DNA of 64,000 bases from Zelopaecilomyces penicillatus (Eukaryota > Ascomycota > Sordariomycetes > Hypocreales > Pseudodiploosporaceae). The stretch is from the NCBI GenBank assembly GCA_005765155.1, contig VCCP01000001.1, positions 4,278,001 to 4,342,000 of the forward strand, given 5' to 3'. Below, piece by piece: positions 1-12,112 of this stretch (the stretch's first letter is position 1; every line of letters begins with the position of its first letter). The notes under the pieces are model-generated. The model had not been told where the DNA came from, ran no database searches, and saw nothing but the letters and a program-made list of their open reading frames with translations. Position numbers and translations under genes: made by a program.

Positions 1-3000
1 GTCAACAAGCGGTGCCAAGGAACAATGACAGATTGACCAGCCGGAATAGCAAACTTTGACAGCAAAGAAACGGAGGAGACTGTAGGCAGAGAGGCTTATC
101 CCAGTTTGCAGTGACGACAGGTTGGTCTGCGTACGACGATTGGAGCTTTGAAACGAACAAGGCATGGCTTAAAAACCAAGCCGAAGCATTGACGAAAAGC
201 CATCCTGTCGTTGAACTGTGCCCCGTTTTCTGGACCGTCTCCACGGCTGTTTCAAGAACAAAATGTCGCTGCAAGCGACGGGCGTGGTTGCGCTAGCTCC
301 CCCAGCACAGCCTCAGTGTGGATAGGGAAGAGGGGAGTGGCATGTGCATTTAAAGCCACGCAGCAGCGTCCCCAGATGGCGCTGCTCGGCTACTAACAAT
401 CGGGACAAGGGCGGGCGTTGAAGTTCAACCATCATCTCTTGTGTTTGTGTGGCGTTCTGACCCACGAGAAACCGATGTCGTCATGGCCAACCCAAATTGA
501 GCAGGAAAGCAGAAAAGGACGTGGCCTAAAATGGTAATGATCTGCGACCAAGGTCTTGTCCCTGTCGGGGCGCCAGTGGCAAATGCCCCATTTGCATCTC
601 CCGTCTCTACGTGACCTCCGGTGGGACGAGGCAGAGGAGTGTTGATTGAGCCCGACGATGAAACCTTGGGCCGCCCTGGGTCATGTTGAAGTAAACCATG
701 TGCCTGCAGTCAAACCCGTTCAACAGAGGTTGCCAAGAGTACACCCAGAACGGACGAGCAAATCCAAAGAAAAAAGATGTGTCGGAACATTCGATCCGGC
801 TTTCGCAACGGCTCTCGTAAGGTAGGGTGTTTGGCTTGATTATTAAATAGTTATGTGTGGCTCACGGACGATGAGAGGTCCAGCCCCCCCAAGTCAAACA
901 GGTCCAGGCGGCAACCACCGCAGCAAAACAATACGCCCATCAGGGTCCTCATCGTCCAAAACACTCGCAGGAAGTACCTCCAAACATATGGAGTGCTTTG
1001 TATTAAGGCTTGCTGAATGCTAATAGGCTTGGGAGGTTCCTGCGCTAAGGGCTCGGCAAGGATTCTCCGGAGCCGACTCAGTCGTCCGAATGCCACCCCG
1101 TCAGGTGGTACAAACTTTGGGCCTCGTAGCTGGTGTAGAAATGAATGCCTCCAGGCGCTCTGTTAACTGAACTGGCATGTCTTGAGTCTGAGAAAGTGGT
1201 CAACATGTCTATGTGACCATTAGAAGTTCGTCACGAGAAGACAAGCGAACAGTGACAGACATGTCAATAACCTTAGTTAGAGCACGCAACTACGGCCAGG
1301 CAAGCCACTTCAGCGGCGGAAGCCGATGGGAGATTGAGGAAATCCGATGATTTACGCCATGGTGTTGTCTGGATTTCCGTTTCGGGGCCCGAAGATCCAC
1401 CTCACGGCCACCATTCGCAGCCAATGTTGTGCTTGACCAGGCCCCCGATTGGCCTAGGCAGGGAATTCTGGCTCGCGGGACGGCTTCCCACCCCGGCATA
1501 AGAAAAAGCTTGTTGGGGCAGGCATGGTAATAATGCCAACCCTAGAAACTAGAGGGGGGTGAGCGGAATAAGCACACGTGCTACGTGATGGGCACTCCTC
1601 GCACAGTGCTGCGCGACTTCCTTTACTGACGTTCGCACCTGACTCCAGCATTTCTTTGGGAAGGAACTTGGGCCAGGAGTCTACCAGTAGCTAGCATACA
1701 GCGTACAGTATGGATAGGTGTCCCTACAAAATGCAACTTCACCACATCAACAACACCTGCAGGTCCATCAACCGGCAGCCAAAGTGCAAGGATGTGCATA
1801 TTTGCAATTTGAACGACCAGCGCGGGTTGAGTGACCGCTGTCATATTGTAACCTGCTCGTGTTAGTCCAAGCATTTGCCGCAGCACCAACCAGACCCAGG
1901 GGTGTCAGGTTTGGAAGGCGGGAGTCATATCCACCCGCCTTCAACAGCCAATGCCCTGTGCGCCGGCCTGCCAAGTCTGCTCTTCCAGGGTTTCTGAACG
2001 GGACCCTTCATTGACATTCTTGCAGGCCAGAGGGGGTTCTTGCGGCAAATCTTTGCCGATCTTACTACATATACGCAGGGAGTATTATGGCTCTCAGGTA
2101 TTGTAGTTCGAAGCAAAAAAAGCCGGGCTAACGGCCAGCCCTTCCCCCTCAGCGGAGCGGCAGCCTGCAGCATACCAATATCACGACAGCCCCGGTCCGA
2201 TGATGATCACGCGTGCCGCCAGCGATGATGGAATAAGCAGTTCGAGTGGTGGCGGTTGGTTAGTGTTAGGGTATTTCCCAGAGAGTGGAAACTGGTTCTT
2301 GCAGGTGTCAGAGCTAACAAGTATCGTCTGGCATTACATTAGCACTGTCTTGGATATGCATGAAACTGCGCATCCGCCATCGATGTGTACAAGCCTTAAA
2401 GGTCTCTAGCATCGAGCTTCTCGGGCACCGGCGATTAGAACTAGATTCATGGCTGAGAACTAGTATAGCAAAGATAACAGTCAAGACTATCCGGCGAGTC
2501 TAGTATCTCGGATACGGACGGGAAGCTCACCAGTGGAAGTGCAGTTAATCCGTACCTATTTAGTGTGACATCAGAAGGCCCACTGCCCTTGGAAAATACC
2601 ATCAATGATCGACGATGAAATCGGCTTCAAGCATATCGACTGATTTAGCAAAGCGATTAAGCTGTTCAAAAGCCTATCATTTCCATATGTCATTTACTAC
2701 GCTTTGGATTACCTTAAGAAACACAACGAGGCGCAAAGACTAAACACTTATATTGCTAAGTAGCTTGACTAACCAACACATGGGATTTAAAGAGTACAGA
2801 ATGCGAAAGTCTTGGAAGAGATGGACAATGACAAAGCGGGTAGCTTGCCAAGCTCTAACCTGTGTTAGCACAGGGCACAATGCCGGTGGCAAATACCGTC
2901 GGAGGTGTTTCCGGCATCCTTCATGAGCAGTTTCGTCCAATCAAGAGCGGTATGCTCTTTTTCCCAGCCAGTCATATGCTGGCAGGTCTCCCAAGTCTTG

Positions 3001-5081
3001 AGGTGCGAATTTTCCAGTAGTACTACTTTTTTAATCCCCTGTTGGACCCTTGTTTTGGCTTCATGGAGTAGCACCCGTTTCCAGACACACCCCCCCTCCT
3101 CCAATACTCACCAACTGACCCCAATCCTTTCAGGGATCCCATGAACGAAAGGGCGTGGTAACAGGGAGCCACACACAGCCGCAACAGCGCCCAACGCCAC
3201 TTCACTCAAAGAGTCAAATCAGGTTTGCCAAATTGCGATCCTTACCTAGCAGCAGCCTCTTTGCCTTGGCAGGTTATCTAATACTACTACGTAGTAGAGC
3301 AACCTGCTTCACCGATGTACTAAAGCTTATTGATGAAATATTCAATACGATGTGTTCTAGCTTGCCCCAACCGCGGTTTGATCTACATGTGCCTATCGAC
3401 CAGAATACCTTGGCAGCACACTCAGCGCGCCAAGGTTCCATCTACAGATTGTCATTGTGGACCCGGTATCTGATATTTCAAGGTGAATTGTGGGCATTTT
3501 ATCAGGGTCTCTGCCAAGCCTCATCTTTTATGAAAGCTTACAAAGTTGTGTAGTTGGACACAACTGTTGGTGCCTTCATCAGAAACGGTGCAAGCAGGCA
3601 ACTTTGTTTTGTACCCTCCTACCCATATTAGTACCTAACCCTTATGAGTGCTTTGATGCCAACCCTACCCCATCGTCCAATTGTTTCAGTACAATACAGC
3701 CTACCCAGTCCCATATCTGTCGGTATCTGCATAAGGTAGACTGCTGGCCCGACACCGCATTGCTTATTGATGATCTGCATCCTTGACACCATCTATCTTA
3801 CACCTAAACTGTCAATTGATACCAGATTCGTCGTTTCAGCTTCCCGCCTCTACCATCTTACCTACACGCACAAAAGGCATACCCCCCAACCAAAGTTACC
3901 GAAGCGTCTTTGCCTTACATCCCCCTACCTCCTGGATCAGCCATTACCCGAAGCTTTGAACCGTGTTGGTGAGTGTGCCTGCAACATAATTGGAGTAGGT
4001 CCTGGTTTGACAGGGTTTTATAATAGCACTGACCTCCTGCTAAAATCTTTGCAGGTTCTCATGAGGGGGTGACGCGATCAAAACCCACATCCCGCTGCCA
4101 ATCTAACCAGCCCTGACCTTGAGAACATTAGCCACCATTTGCACTTGCTGAAGATCATGCTGGTCTAGCTGAACAGCTTGTTGTTATCACAGTCTTCAGT
4201 TTTAGTTTCCAGTTCTCTCCATCAATTGTGCCAGTGGCTGAGGCGGTGTTCACTTCCCGGCTCCCTTTGACACTATCTATTATTGGCCGTCGACATCCAT
4301 CTAGTGGGCAATTTGACATAAACAAAGTCGGCCGACGATTCAGAACCCCCGGCACTGCAATCCCGAGACTGGCTACTCGCTAAGGGAAGTCCAGTCGTTA
4401 AATCAGGCTCTGATAGGGCGACGAATCTGCAACACCCACAACCCTCCTCATCCTCGGCCACCAAGAACATTTCAGGCTTTTAGTTTCTCAATACCTACCT
4501 TGCATGTACAGTCGGCTATAGCTCCGTACATGTAGGGCATCATCATCCATACCCCATACACGACCCCATACATTGTACACACCATCCGTTTAATTTGGAT
4601 TTCCCCATAGTCCCTATGCTTCACCAAAGTTAACTAGGGTCGTCTACACTTCCCAAACCCCTGGACCACAATCTTTGGCATCCACTTGAACACATCATCC
4701 ACGAACCCTGTGCCGTCCAAGGTGAGACAATTCTTTGACTACCGCACCCATAGAACCCATTTTCAGCCGTTGTGCGTCCAAAAAGAAGCGTGGGGGCTCG
4801 ATTATTAGCTCCGAACATAGCTTCATTGTCGTACGGCCTTGTCTGTCTCCAGATGAACATTGATCACGATAAACAGAATCTTGTTTCTGTGCTGAGTGTC
4901 TGGTTTTCTCAGAGTTCTTTTAGTTTCCCAGTCCTTGAGAGACATACGATTACTCTATCAACTCGCGAGTAACTGACTCCTGGGACGGTTTCTGTGTTTG
5001 AGAACGCACCAACGACAATATTTTATCCCATATTCTTTCTTTTTCCGACCAGATATTGCCTCATACAACTGCTCCTTTTCA
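1..5081. other. 5-kb stretch with no supportable gene
   Basis: Only short overlapping open frames (up to 132 codons, at 3155-3553) occur here, on both strands, and none gives a recognisable protein or a convincing spliced model. The last several hundred bases are pyrimidine-rich and probably hold the promoter and 5' leader of the YTH gene. No tRNA B-box, 5S rRNA, transposon end or long repeat was seen by eye. Confidence 0.5.
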
Positions 5082-7181
5082 ATGGGTGACATTTCAACTT
5101 CTTCACCTGGGCCGATTGGCATCGACTCAACTCCACATCAGGTTATCGAAGATGAATGCGGACCACAGGTCGAGGATGGAGATCGAACTGTTCCCGATCC
5201 TCAACTTCAGGCTCTGTCGCCCGGTAGTCACATTTCAACTCAGCATGCCTTCTCATCTCAACTTGATATGACATCGCCACCGCCAGCCGGCGTTCGTCAA
5301 GGGCCCTACCATATGGCGCCCTTGGTTAACGCACTTCCCACTCCAAACTCTCTGCCCTTGACCAACTTCCAGCCAGGACAGTACCATCAAGGAGCTCAAC
5401 ATCGGTATAACCCCACATCATCGTCACCGATGGTGCATCAGATGCACCAATTGCCGCAGTATACTGGACAGGTACATCCTTTATCCATGGCCCAAAATCA
5501 AGGCTACTATGTGCAGCAGCCTCACATGGGACCATATTATGCAGCTGGTCCGCTCTCATCGACTCAAATGCAGCCGGCAATGTCACCAAGACCAAACATG
5601 GCATACTATTCGGGTACCATGGCGATAAATCACCAACAGTCTGGATATTATTACACTGATGTGTCTCCGTATACAGTACAGCCTCAAAACATATCAGGGA
5701 GTGTGAACTTTGGACACTACAACATCGGCCGTCATTCCTTACCAGAATATTTTGTGACTAGGCAACCCTCAACCACTGCCAGCGTGTTGGCTGAGAAGCT
5801 GAAGGGAACATCGCATGGTAAGCTAGACCTGTAAAACGATAACTTTTGCAGGATATGGTTAGTTGACAAATGAAACAATGATTCAGAGAAGCAAAAGGGT
5901 GCCGTTCGTGGACCACCACGCAAGCCACGACAAAACGGCAAGTATCCTTCTCTCACCCTACAAACTAGTCATTTAACGTTTGGGTTCACTAATAAGTTTA
6001 TATTTCAGGGCATGCAATTTGGATGGGAAATCTCCCCCCACATACAGACCTCATGAGCCTCGTACATCACGTATGTAGAGAGACAGAAGGCTTGGAATCA
6101 CTTTTTCTCATTTCAAAGAGTAACTGCGCCTTTGCCAATTTCAAAGACGAGAAATCATGTTCGATTGCGCAACAGAAACTACACGAATCGAAATTCCAGT
6201 CCGTACGGCTGGTGAGTCGCCTACGGAAAAGCACAGTCGACGCCACTGCCATACATGCTGCGCCGATCGGCCTAGAAGCAAGCGACTCTGGTAATCCCGT
6301 GATGGACAGCATGCCTCTCGCCAAAAGTTCAGCAACTGCCGAAGTCTTAAGCCCGGTTTCCAGTCAGTCAGGGCACTCGAGATCTCACACATCAGAAGAG
6401 CGCTTCTTTCAAAGGGATACTTTACCAAGGGATAGGTTTTTTATCCTGAAAAGTTTGACGCTAGAAGATCTCGAGCTCAGCGTCCGAACTGGATTATGGG
6501 CAACCCAGTCGCACAATGAAGAAATCTTAAACGATGCTTTCAAGGTCAGCGTGACCTTTTCGAATGTTATGTTGAACTCAGAAGGGCTAACATTCACAGA
6601 CTTGTGACAACGTCATATTGGTATTCTCGGCTAACAAATCAGGAGAATATTTTGGCTACGCCCGCATGTGCTCAGAGGTAAACAGTGACCCAGGAGCGGC
6701 GATCGAATTTGCTCCAGCATCTCAGGCACAGAGTGACCCCGATCTTCCCAAAGCGATACCGACCGATGCGACCGAATATGCTCCAAAGGGGAGAATCATC
6801 GATGATTCTGCTCGGGGTACGATATTTTGGGAGGTGGAACGAGATAGCTCTGAGCTCGAATCTGATGATGAAACTGAAGTCGCGATCGACAAAGACACTT
6901 CAGGGCCAGAGGAGGAAGTTAAGACATGGGGTAAACCTTTCAACCTTGAATGGCTTTCTACGAACCCCCTTCCGTTCTACCGTACCCGAGGATTGCGTAA
7001 CCCTTGGAATTCCAATCGGGAAGTCAAGATTGCCAGAGATGGCACAGAACTTGAACCTTCCATCGGCCAGAAACTCATCGGACTTTTCAACCGCGTCCAA
7101 AGCCCAGTTTCAGTTGGAAACGCACACTCACAGGGCCTCATGATGCCAAGATACCAGCAGATGCGACCATATCGACAATAA
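5082..7181 (+). CDS. YTH-domain m6A-reader RNA-binding protein with degenerate RRM
   Basis: Predicted 634-residue protein in four exons: 5082-5817, 5887-5937, 6009-6544 and 6600-7181. ATG 5082 is the first in-frame ATG. Residues 1-245 are low complexity, rich in Gln, Tyr, Pro, Met and His. A short basic RGPPRKPRQ-like segment follows, then an RRM-like fold at about 265-337, then a YTH domain from about 404 to the C terminus. Visible YTH landmarks are RFFILKSLTLEDLELSV, the GLW tryptophan (about W426), the EWLSTNPLPF tryptophan (about W559) and the LRNPWN segment. By comparison with human YTHDC1 the two tryptophans match m6A-cage positions. An acidic insertion (ERDSSELESDDE and following) splits the domain. 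In known family members the role is recognition of N6-methyladenosine in RNA. Intron 2 has a GC donor (GCAAGT), required to keep frame. The family call is firm; RNA targets and localisation are not visible. Confidence 0.9.
5938..6008 (+). other. GC-AG intron in the YTH gene
   Basis: The intron starts with GCAAGT and ends TTTCAG. Splicing here joins AAC-G to GG-CAT and gives the continuous reading RQNGHAIWMGNLPP. No GT donor nearby preserves the frame. GC-AG introns are a known minor class in fungi. Confidence 0.8.
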
Positions 7182-8867
7182 GTACTCTCTCCAATGGGAC
7201 AGTTTCATGTCTAAAAATGCATTTACGAAGAATTCTCCTTCATTCCCCTCTTCGGCCGATATCGGGGTTGTTTATTTGAATGATTATGATAATATTTTGC
7301 ATGTCACAAAGCGGGAAAGGGGCAACCTGGATATATGCCAAGACATAACATGCCGAACGAAGTAACAAAGAAATCGACTCTCGCTCTTATGTACAGGCTC
7401 TACAGGGATATAATTTACGAACACGAACACGGAGTGATGGGAGGTTTACACTTGTCAAAAGTCTGATTCCCTCTGGTGGTCTTGGGGGGCCCGGTTTGAA
7501 TAATTGTTGATATTCTGGACGATCTACATAGTCTCATGAGGAGGTTCCCATAGCAAGCCCCACGATGTGGCTGAGCTCATGACCGAACCTCTGCCGAGTA
7601 GTGGGAAAACAGAACACTCAGAGGGAGTTTTGATAATTCAAAATGCCAAGCCAAGGAAATTTCCAGACAGCGTCAAATGCGTCATATGTGTATTTGTGTT
7701 AATGTTGGCAGTCGACTCAAACGGCTAGGTTACATTAGGTGCCACATATGGCCGGTTTGTAGGCGGCTGGGTGTGTGTCTAGAAAGATGCTGGTCGATGC
7801 TCAGGAACGGATAGGTTCCCTAAAGCCAGGGCGGAATAATAATGCCCACCTGCCCAACTAAAGATGCAAAGTAATCACCTAGCTAGTGGGAAATCATCCG
7901 ATTTGCCCCATTGTGAGCTACAATTCGCAGAGAACCGTTGGGTGGTGAGTGGGGGTAGTGTTACAGGTGCCTATGACGTAGTTGGCTTCCTTGATGTAAA
8001 CCGGGTTGGATTCGATGTGAACCCAGAATAAACAAGCTCAACAACACATGACATAGGGTGGCGGTGGGAATCTGCCCCTTGCCAGCCTGGAATCTCACCT
8101 GCTAACTTTGATCAGTACTCATATTTTTCGCTATGATGCCAATGAAATGCCTGTAGTTCCATTATGACGAAATCTTTTGAGGCCCATGAGCGGTTCCGTC
8201 ATTCCCTCTGTGTGTCGCTGCCAATGCACACATGTGGGGGTCTAATGCATGGATGGCGGCGGCCACAGGGGATTGATACGCCCGGCATGTGCGATGTCAA
8301 TTAACTTACCTTTAAACCAATAAAATTACTATGATAATATAGAAAATGTCATATACTAGCTAAACTAATTTAGACTGCCATGAAAATCTTTCAAAGTGGC
8401 AGATACTTCTTATTGCAGTATGAGAACCATTTTACACCAGAGTGTTCTTTACGACTCGAGCCAGGGTGGAGGCAGTAGACTGTTTCCGCTGTTGGGCGGC
8501 TTTCAGCGGCTTTTCTAGGCGGAACTCAGCATGGATGTGACTTACATGTAGAACATGCTTCCAGGATTTGCTGTAAAACTGGCCAACTCCAACACAATGG
8601 CAAATTTTCTAGGTGGAATACATTGAATAAATGCTTCGAATCTTCCAGAGATGATCAATTATTTTCCATGTTAGGTTGGAACGCGATAAGACAAGTGTGT
8701 AATCTCGCAACGTAGATGGAAGCAATTTGCCATGCAGCTAGGGCCATCGGACTAGGTGGAAGCTTCCAGCACCCTCCAGCACCCTCTTGTCACTACCACT
8801 GTAAGGAAAACACCAGAAGGCGCCATTCTGTGTAACATGACAATTGTATGCGCCAGGCAACTCAGCT
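7182..8867. other. intergenic, YTH 3' region to hsp upstream region
   Basis: No open frame of note occurs. It holds the YTH 3' untranslated region, several A/T-rich patches around 8320-8420, and a GAAGCTTC palindrome at 8759-8766 that resembles a heat-shock half-array upstream of the Hsp30-type gene. Confidence 0.5.
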
Positions 8868-8892
8868 TCAGCTTACATACTTCTCACTACTA

Positions 8893-8958
8893 GAAGCTTC
8901 ATCTTCTTTCTGGAAGCATCTGGATGGAAGTTCTCGAGCATTCGCGAAGTTTAGGGAA
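8893..8958 (+). promoter_or_regulatory. heat-shock element array upstream of hsp30-type gene
   Basis: From 8931 to 8958 six consecutive 5-bp units alternate TTC and GAA in correct phase: TTC, GAG, TTC, GAA, TTA, GAA, each separated by two bases. Two of the six carry a single mismatch. A separate inverted pair GAAGCTTC lies at 8893-8900. Alternating nGAAn units are the binding site of heat-shock factor Hsf1. The array ends about 15 bp before a TATA box. Confidence 0.85.
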
Positions 8959-8972
8959 TCACTTTCGCCATG

Positions 8973-8978
8973 TATATA
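8973..8978 (+). promoter_or_regulatory. TATA box of hsp30-type gene
   Basis: TATATA lies just downstream of the heat-shock element array and about 205 bp upstream of the ATG at 9183. This implies a leader of roughly 170-180 nt that is rich in CAACA and A, as is usual for stress mRNAs. Confidence 0.75.
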
Positions 8979-9182
8979 GCAGTGCTCTGATGCCTCACAA
9001 TTAATGATTTTGCCTTCATCAGAACAATCACATTCACAGCAATACAAACAACATCTCAACACCTGATTCAAGTTCAGAACACTCGCATTCTCATTCAACA
9101 CATCAACACCCAAGAATCCCCCTACCATTTTTGACACAAAATTCATACTATCATTCTACGCAACTCTGTAAAATCTTCCAAA

Positions 9183-9836
9183 ATGGCCTTCTTCCCACGC
9201 AGCTTCTACAACACACAAAACACCAACACCAACAACACCTCATTCACACCACTTTTGCGCTTCCTCGATGATTTCGACACCTACTCGCGCAAGACTGGTT
9301 CGCCCAATGAACGTCAAGATGGCACTTCGTGGCAGCCTAAGTTTGACATTCGCGAACTCGCCCAAGCTTACGAGCTACATGGAGAGCTGCCGGGTCTGAA
9401 CAAGGAAAACGTTCACGTCGAATTCACGGACCCACAGACAATGCTCATTCGGGGCAAGGTTGAGCGAACATACACAACCGACAATTCTACCTCCCATCAA
9501 TTGGAAGACAATGCCGAGAGAGGTGCCATTACAGAAAGCGAGACATCCAAGAACAACCACAAGGTCACTGTTGAGGATGTAGATGAGACTAGCACAGAAG
9601 AAGCCGAGTTCCAAGTTGTCAAGCCCGCCGACGAGAGGGCAGCGGACTCGCAAAAACCCGTCGACAACGCCAAATACTGGCTCACTGAGCGAAACATTGG
9701 CGAATTCGCCCGCGTTTTCCACTTTCCAACTCGCGTTGAGCAGGATTCTGTCAGCGCCAACTTCCAAGATGGCATCCTCAGTATCGTGGTCCCCAAGGCC
9801 AAGAAGCACGAATCGAGACGCATTGTGGTCAACTAG
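9183..9836 (+). CDS. hsp30: Hsp20/alpha-crystallin family small heat-shock protein (Hsp30 type)
   Basis: Intronless 217-residue protein. The N-terminal region starts MAFFPRSFY and is followed by an Asn/Thr-rich stretch. The alpha-crystallin domain runs from about WQPKFDIRE (near residue 50) to the C terminus. It contains YELHGELPGLNKENV in the first half and GEFARVFHFPTRVEQDSV plus the FQDGILSIVVPKAK strand in the second. A Glu/Asp/Thr-rich insertion of about 75 residues separates the halves, as in Neurospora-type Hsp30. The family acts as an ATP-independent holdase that binds unfolding proteins, in the cytosol or at membranes. The length fits fungal Hsp30 proteins. Regulation by heat-shock factor is inferred from the upstream element array and TATA box. 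ATG 9183 is preceded by AAA, a good fungal context. Confidence 0.95.
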   Translation: MAFFPRSFYNTQNTNTNNTSFTPLLRFLDDFDTYSRKTGSPNERQDGTSWQPKFDIRELAQAYELHGELPGLNKENVHVEFTDPQTMLIRGKVERTYTTDNSTSHQLEDNAERGAITESETSKNNHKVTVEDVDETSTEEAEFQVVKPADERAADSQKPVDNAKYWLTERNIGEFARVFHFPTRVEQDSVSANFQDGILSIVVPKAKKHESRRIVVN

Positions 9837-10370
9837 ATTGACGATGCGATCCTATGATCACGGCAATCGGCCCTGACAATTTACAACTCTCTTTTGATAC
9901 TATTGGTTGCATTTTTGGTATTTGTTTGACACGGGGTTGGGAAGTATGGAGTTGGCAATTGAAAGCAGGAGGATCGACAATCAGTTTCACAATGTTGATT
10001 GGAAGATAGTTCTGTATAATAAAATAATTAAATCCTATTTCAATGATCGTTTCATTTTAACAGCCTTTTAGTAAAATGTGAATGAAAAGTGTGCTTAATG
10101 AGGTGGGTGTGATTTGAGGTAGGGGACTGTATTAACAAGCAATGGGCCAAGCTTGTGGAGATATTTGACAGAATGGGTTAGAATTAGGATTGGTAATGGT
10201 CACGTGCTTTGGCGTCGGATTAGCAGCGCTGTTGCCTTCCCACAGCGCGTCAGATCGCGCCTTCCCATCGTTTATTGCCCCCTCACCCTTTGTCGCCACC
10301 AAGAATTGTCTCTCATAATTCTAGTTTTCAATTCGACTTTTCTCGATTTTCAAATTCATTCCCATACACT
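9837..10370. other. intergenic between hsp30-type gene and rad51
   Basis: This contains the hsp 3' untranslated region (A/T-rich near 10015-10080) and the rad51 promoter. A CACGTG E-box-like hexamer lies near 10202. A pyrimidine-rich leader precedes ATG 10371. No gene was seen. Confidence 0.5.
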
Positions 10371-11539
10371 ATGAGCCAAGAGTACGATGATGACGCCCAG
10401 ACGGGCGAAGATGGCGGTGCGACTGGCCCCGGAGCGCCTACACCGCTATCGGCTCTGGAGGTAAGTTTAGAAAAATATTGGGATGCGATGTAGTACAGGT
10501 CTGATGTGTTCCATCTAGGGCGTTGCAGGCTTAACAAAGCGTGACATTCAACTGGTTGTCGATGGAGGATATAACACTGTCGAGTCTGTGGCATACACGC
10601 CACGGAGGACACTGGAACAGATCAAGGGTATTTCGGAGCAAAAGGCAACAAAAATCCTAAGTGAAGGTATGTCCCATTATATCCATAACTTCAATCTCAT
10701 CTTCATACTCATCTATATTCTTTGAAGCGTCAAAACTGGTCCCCATGGGCTTTACGACAGCCACCGAAATGCATCAAAGACGCAGTGAGCTCATTTGTAT
10801 TACGACAGGTTCGAAGAACTTGGATACACTTCTTGCCGGCGGAATAGAAACAGGATCCGTGACTGAGTTGTTTGGCGAATTCAGAACCGGTAAAAGTCAG
10901 ATTTGCCATACATTGGCGGTGACCTGCCAACTGCCTTTTGACATGGGTGGCGGAGAAGGCAAATGTCTTTATATCGATACCGAAGGCACCTTCCGCCCTG
11001 TGCGGTTATTGGGAGTAGCCAACCGCTTCGGATTGTCTGGAGAAGAGGTTCTTGACAACGTTGCATACGCTCGGGCTTACAACTCGGATCATCAGCTTCA
11101 ACTGCTGAATCAAGCAGCGGCCATGATGTGTGAGACCCGATTTTCATTACTCATCGTCGATAGTGCTACGTCGCTTTACCGGACGGATTTCTGTGGCCGT
11201 GGTGAACTCTCAAATCGACAGACTCATCTCGCCAAATTTATGAGGACACTACAGCGTTTAGCAGACGAATTCGGCATCGCAGTGGTCATTACCAATCAAG
11301 TTGTCGCGCAAGTAGATGGTGGTCCTAGTGCCATGTTTAATCCGGATCCCAAAAAGCCCATTGGCGGCAACATTATTGCTCACGCAAGCACAACAAGAAT
11401 AAGTCTGAAAAAAGGTCGTGCTGAGACAAGAATTGCCAAGATCTATGATAGTCCGTGTTTACCAGAGAGTGACACGCTCTTTGCCATTGGTGAAAATGGA
11501 ATTGGGGACCCAGCTCCAAAGGACATGGAGAAGGATTAG
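10371..11539 (+). CDS. RAD51: RAD51 recombinase
   Basis: Predicted 349-residue protein in three exons: 10371-10460, 10519-10666 and 10728-11539. An N-terminal helix-hairpin-helix region (LTKRDIQLVVDGGYNTVESVAY, GISEQKATKIL) precedes the RecA core. The Walker A motif is GEFRTGKS at residues 129-136 and Walker B is LLIVD at 220-224. The ATP-cap and L2 signatures (VITNQVVAQVDGG, GGNIIAHASTTR) and the C-terminal IYDSPCLPE are all present. The protein forms ATP-dependent filaments on single-stranded DNA and catalyses strand exchange in homologous recombination. The VAQVDGG and MFNPDPKKPIGG loop and overall length fit Rad51 better than Dmc1. The two introns fall in the N-terminal part, with phases 0 and 1. 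Nothing looks broken. Confidence 0.96.
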
Positions 11540-12112
11540 ACAAGTTTGGATTACGTGAAACGATGACTATTCTGTGATTATATAGGTATTGTATGTTGGC
11601 TTTCGGCGTTGTTTATTTGGAGTGTTTTGTTGCTTGTTGCTGTTTAGCTTCATAGATATTAGGGAATGGTTGATGAGTAGAAATGATTAATTTACTAGAA
11701 CAAGATTTTGGCCACCTACTTCTGCTACACAAAAAGGATTAAAAGAAATATCTAAAATCACGAAATGTAGCACTTTAATTCACATTAAAATTCTAAAGGA
11801 ATACATCATAATAATCATTCTGACCATGATACAAGCTCATCAAAATGACCACTAAGCAATCATGAAGCATTATATGCCTTCAGGGTGATCTTAGCGCATG
11901 TGAGGTGGTGAATGCGGACTGAGCTGGTTTCCAAGTTGGGTTTAGCGCCGGCGCGATGGTGTGTAGCTGGGCAGAAATTCTGCCCTCCAACGCGACCAGT
12001 ATCAACCATCATCACCACCTACTACCAACGAACCAACTGATTTGCGACAGCTCAACCAGGCGCTGTGCTCCAATCCACGCATTCCATCATCAATGCGCTT
12101 GATGGAGGCGAG
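11540..12112. other. intergenic rad51 to nup120
   Basis: A/T-rich 3' region of rad51 followed by the promoter and leader of the nucleoporin gene. No further gene was seen. Confidence 0.5.

Noticed and set aside
3155..3553. 132-codon plus-strand frame
   Set aside because: No recognisable protein, overlapped by other unrelated frames, no leader or splice support.
9375..9809. 144-codon minus-strand open frame
   Set aside because: It lies antisense within the hsp30-type CDS and is a shadow of its codon use.
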